Positions 5,604-7,599 of a stretch of 7,599 bases of DNA are shown here, in pieces. The notes under the pieces are model-generated. The model saw nothing but the letters and a program-made list of their open reading frames with translations, was not told the origin of the DNA and did not search any database. Source of the stretch: JBBSQE01 sp038258095. GTDB lineage: Bacteria > Actinomycetota > Thermoleophilia > Solirubrobacterales > 70-9. The stretch lies in assembly GCA_038258095.1 (NCBI GenBank), contig JBBSQE010000150.1:1-7599 (forward strand). Reading direction: 5' to 3'. How positions within the stretch are numbered: the first letter of the stretch is position 1; each line of letters opens with the position of its first letter. The translations under genes were made by a program, and so were the position numbers.

Positions 5604-6734
5604 TCAGACCTTCGCGAGGTCTCGCGCGGGGTCGATGCCCCAGCGGCGCCCGACCTCGGCCAGTTCCGCGGTGAGAGCCCAGCGGTCCGGGCGCTCCTCT
5701 CCCTCATGGGCTGTGTTGGCGCCCTTCAGAGCCATCGATCCGGTGTTGTCGCCGATCTCGCGGAGCTCATCCGCCTGGGCTTCGGTCAGCCGGATCTCGG
5801 CGGGAAGGGCGGCGAGCTCGGCGCGCTTGTCCTCGATGTCCCGAGCGTCCGGTCCGGCCTCCTGGATCAGGGTGGGCGCCACGCAATCCACGGCAGGATG
5901 GGCCAGGTTCCACTGGCAGGCGAGCTGGATCGGCGTCAACCCGGCCTCCTCGCCGATCGGGGCCATCCGCTCGAGGCGTTCGCGACCGGCCTCGATCCAA
6001 CCATCGGGCCGGAACGCACGGTGATCTCCGGCCGTCAGCTCCGCGCCGGGCCGCAGGTCACCCCAGAAGAGGCCGCCGTAGTCGACGACACGGGTGATCA
6101 CGCGCACTCCGTTTCGCTCCGCCGCGGCCAGAGGCAACTCGCCCGGCCACGGCTCGAGCGGGCCCAGGATCACCATCGCCCAATCGATCAGCTCACCGAA
6201 GCGCTCGAGGCACGAGATCAGGTCGAGCGTGAAGCCGTTGGCCGGGCCGGGAGCGACCCCGATCGCTGTCGCGAGGCCCGCCTCGCGAAGCCCCGCCATC
6301 GCCTCCCAGACCTCCTCGCTCGTGTAGCCGATCCGGTCGGGGTTGTGGAGGAGCAGGACGTCGAAGCTGTCGACACCCAGCCGCTCGAGGCTCCGCTCGG
6401 CCGCCATCCGCAGGTAGTCACCGTAGGCGCCCGGATCCCGGAGACGGGGATCCGTGAAGCGGGGGAACCCGCGTGGCCCGTCGCGCTCACCCTCGTAGAA
6501 GTCGTGGCCGACGGCGCCGATGACGCTGAACGAGTCGCGCGGCTCCCCGGCCAGAGCGCGGCCCGTGAGCGTGTCGGCCTCCCCCTGGCCGTACGTGTCG
6601 GCGGTGATGACGGTCCCGAGCCCGTCCGCAGGCCGCAGCAGATCAACGAGGCGGTCCTCCGAGATCGTTTCGCCGAAGCGCAGAAACCGCCCGCCGCTCC
6701 AGGCGCCGATGGCGGTGTTCCCGGGTTCAGACAT
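5604..6734 (-). CDS. Aldo/keto reductase-fold protein, divergent subfamily
   Basis: The 376-aa product has the layout of an aldo/keto reductase TIM barrel, a fold that usually reduces carbonyls with NADPH. The segment TADTYGQGEAD (44-54) supplies the usual Asp46 and catalytic Tyr48. LLLHNPD (127-133) supplies His130. A barrel strand with AIGVAPG follows at 157-163. Two parts depart from the family. The strand that normally reads I-A-T-K-x-G reads V-I-G-A-V-G (71-76), placing Ala74 where the catalytic Lys is expected. The C-terminal cofactor-phosphate loop, usually G-x-x-x-x-x-x-x-x-N, is replaced by APTLIQEAGPDARDIEDK (286-303). The protein may be a reductase with altered mechanism or a non-reductase using the fold. 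ATG 6734 lacks a Shine-Dalgarno but has TAGCGT 7 nt upstream. It lies 48 bp downstream of clpC on the same strand. Confidence 0.9.
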   Translation of the reverse strand: MSEPGNTAIGAWSGGRFLRFGETISEDRLVDLLRPADGLGTVITADTYGQGEADTLTGRALAGEPRDSFSVIGAVGHDFYEGERDGPRGFPRFTDPRLRDPGAYGDYLRMAAERSLERLGVDSFDVLLLHNPDRIGYTSEEVWEAMAGLREAGLATAIGVAPGPANGFTLDLISCLERFGELIDWAMVILGPLEPWPGELPLAAAERNGVRVITRVVDYGGLFWGDLRPGAELTAGDHRAFRPDGWIEAGRERLERMAPIGEEAGLTPIQLACQWNLAHPAVDCVAPTLIQEAGPDARDIEDKRAELAALPAEIRLTEAQADELREIGDNTGSMALKGANTAHEGEERPDRWALTAELAEVGRRWGIDPARDLAKV

Positions 6735-6741
6735 GCAGAGG

Positions 6742-6747
6742 ACGCTA
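6742..6747 (-). promoter_or_regulatory. Candidate -10 box of a leaderless reductase-like gene promoter
   Basis: The minus strand reads TAGCGT, a TANNNT match, ending 7 nt before the ATG at 6734. This spacing puts the transcription start on or next to the ATG, as in leaderless actinobacterial genes, and the gene has no visible Shine-Dalgarno. No clear -35 is present. It would allow expression independent of clpC. Confidence 0.45.
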
Positions 6748-6763
6748 GCTGAGCGGTGCTGCA

Positions 6764-6783
6764 GGCCGGACCCGGCCCGGGCC
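6764..6783 (-). terminator. Candidate GC-only hairpin after clpC
   Basis: Directly after the clpC stop, two overlapping palindromes occur: GGCCCGGGCC (6783-6774) and GGCCGG-GT-CCGGCC (6777-6764). They could form a strong stem but are not followed by a T-run, so this would be at best a U-less terminator of the kind proposed for high-GC actinobacteria. GC-rich palindromes also arise by chance at this composition. Confidence 0.3.
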
Positions 6784-7599
6784 TACTCGTCGTCTGCGCC
6801 CGACTCGTCCTCGCCGCCGTCGCCCTCGCCCGCGTCGGCGCCCACGCCGACCTTCTCCTGCTCGGGGGGCTCGATCTCGGACGGATCCGGCTTCGCCGGG
6901 GGGATGATCGTCAGCTTCAGCGGCTGGTCGAACTCGGACTCGCGCTCGGAGGGCTCCTTGTCTGAGTCCTTCTTGCCTGCGTCCTTGTCCAGGGTGACCA
7001 TCACAGTCGATCCGGGAATCATCTCGCCCTGGCTCAGCACCTCGTCGGCGAGCGGGTCCTCGATGTAGCGCTGGATCGCCCGGCGCAGCGGACGGGCTCC
7101 CATCGACGGATCCCAGCCCTTTTCGACCAGCAGGTCCTTGGCCTCGTCGGAGAGGTCGAGCTGAAGGTCGTGCTCGGCGACCTGCACGCGGACCCGGTTG
7201 ATCATCAGGTCGATGATCTCGCGGACCTCCTCCTTCGCGAGCTTGTGGAAGACGATGACCTCGTCGATCCGGTTCAGGAACTCGGGCCTGAAGACCTTCT
7301 TCAGGTCGCTCGTGATCCGGTTCTTCATGTCGTCGTAGGACATGCCGGTCTCATCCGAGACGGTGAAGCCGATCGACGTGTTCTTCGCGATCTCCGAGGC
7401 CCCGATGTTCGAGGTCATGATCACGATCGCGTTGCGGAAGTCCACCGTGCGGCCCTGCGAGTCGGTCAGACGCCCGTCCTCGAGGATCTGCAGGAGGATG
7501 TTGAAGACGTCCGGATGGGCCTTCTCGATCTCGTCGAGGAGCAGAACCGAGTACGGCTTGCGGCGCACGGCCTCGGTCAGCTGACCGCCCTCGTCGTAG
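6783..7599 (-). CDS. clpC: ATP-dependent Clp protease ATP-binding subunit ClpC (C-terminal part)
   Basis: ClpC is a Hsp100 unfoldase that threads substrates into ClpP. Only the C-terminal 271 residues are visible, and the gene runs off the right edge; the frame is open to the last base and the edge encodes YDEGGQLTEAVRRKPYS, so no start is present. The fragment is the second AAA+ module: Walker B LLLDEIEKAH (19-28 of the fragment), sensor 1 IVIMTSN (58-64), the ClpP-docking tripeptide IGF (76-78), arginine finger FRPEFLNRID (103-112) and sensor 2 GARPLRR (167-173). After the usual D2 small domain, which ends near residue 203, there is a tail of about 65 residues rich in Asp, Glu, Gly and Pro, ending GADDE, longer and more acidic than in Bacillus ClpC. 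The IGF loop argues against a ClpB disaggregase. Confidence 0.96.
   Translation of the reverse strand, partial: YDEGGQLTEAVRRKPYSVLLLDEIEKAHPDVFNILLQILEDGRLTDSQGRTVDFRNAIVIMTSNIGASEIAKNTSIGFTVSDETGMSYDDMKNRITSDLKKVFRPEFLNRIDEVIVFHKLAKEEVREIIDLMINRVRVQVAEHDLQLDLSDEAKDLLVEKGWDPSMGARPLRRAIQRYIEDPLADEVLSQGEMIPGSTVMVTLDKDAGKKDSDKEPSERESEFDQPLKLTIIPPAKPDPSEIEPPEQEKVGVGADAGEGDGGEDESGADDE

Noticed and set aside
6432..6454. Perfect 8-bp inverted repeat CGGATCCC-N7-GGGATCCG
   Set aside because: It lies in the middle of the reductase-like gene and arises from two similar codon runs for DPR and RDP. There is no T-run and no gene boundary, so a regulatory role is unlikely.
5706..6752. Long plus-strand open frame (348 codons) opposite the reductase-like gene
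   Set aside because: It is antisense to a gene with clear aldo/keto reductase motifs, has low-complexity Arg/Val/Glu composition and no ribosome site.

Overview
This is a GC-rich bacterial window with six clear protein-coding genes. The set clpC, radA, disA and carD, with high-GC codon use and TANNNT -10 boxes lying 6-7 nt before some start codons, points to Actinomycetota. The RTX-type protein with a Cys-containing C-terminal cap and the unusual aldo/keto reductase suggest the Thermoleophilia/Solirubrobacterales side of that phylum. That finer placement is inference from protein style, not from a search.

Layout from left to right. The minus strand carries carD (about 54-605), disA (666-1778) and radA (1902-3341), transcribed leftward in the order radA, disA, carD. 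The first 53 bases lie downstream of carD. They may hold the start of ispD, its usual partner in related genomes, but no ordinary start codon is visible. A 237-bp divergent intergenic region (3342-3578) separates radA from a plus-strand secreted alpha/beta hydrolase with C-terminal RTX-like nonapeptide repeats (3579-5570). This region carries a two-copy 16-bp direct repeat with a 21-bp period and a third, degenerate inverted copy. The hydrolase converges on a minus-strand aldo/keto reductase-fold gene (5604-6734). Upstream of that, also on the minus strand, the 3' third of clpC (6783 to the window edge) runs off the right end.

The radA-disA-carD block is a genome-maintenance and transcription module. 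RadA processes recombination intermediates, DisA scans DNA while making c-di-AMP, and CarD stabilises RNA polymerase open complexes. ClpC is the unfoldase partner of ClpP. The hydrolase and the reductase-like protein are accessory genes set between these housekeeping genes.

No mobile element, CRISPR array, tRNA or rRNA was seen. I do not see a whole undescribed system. The points most worth a second look are the start of carD (a perfect Shine-Dalgarno leading to ATT rather than GTG), the operator-like repeats between radA and the hydrolase, the apparent loss of the catalytic lysine in the reductase-like protein, and the hydrolase-RTX fusion with a Sec signal.
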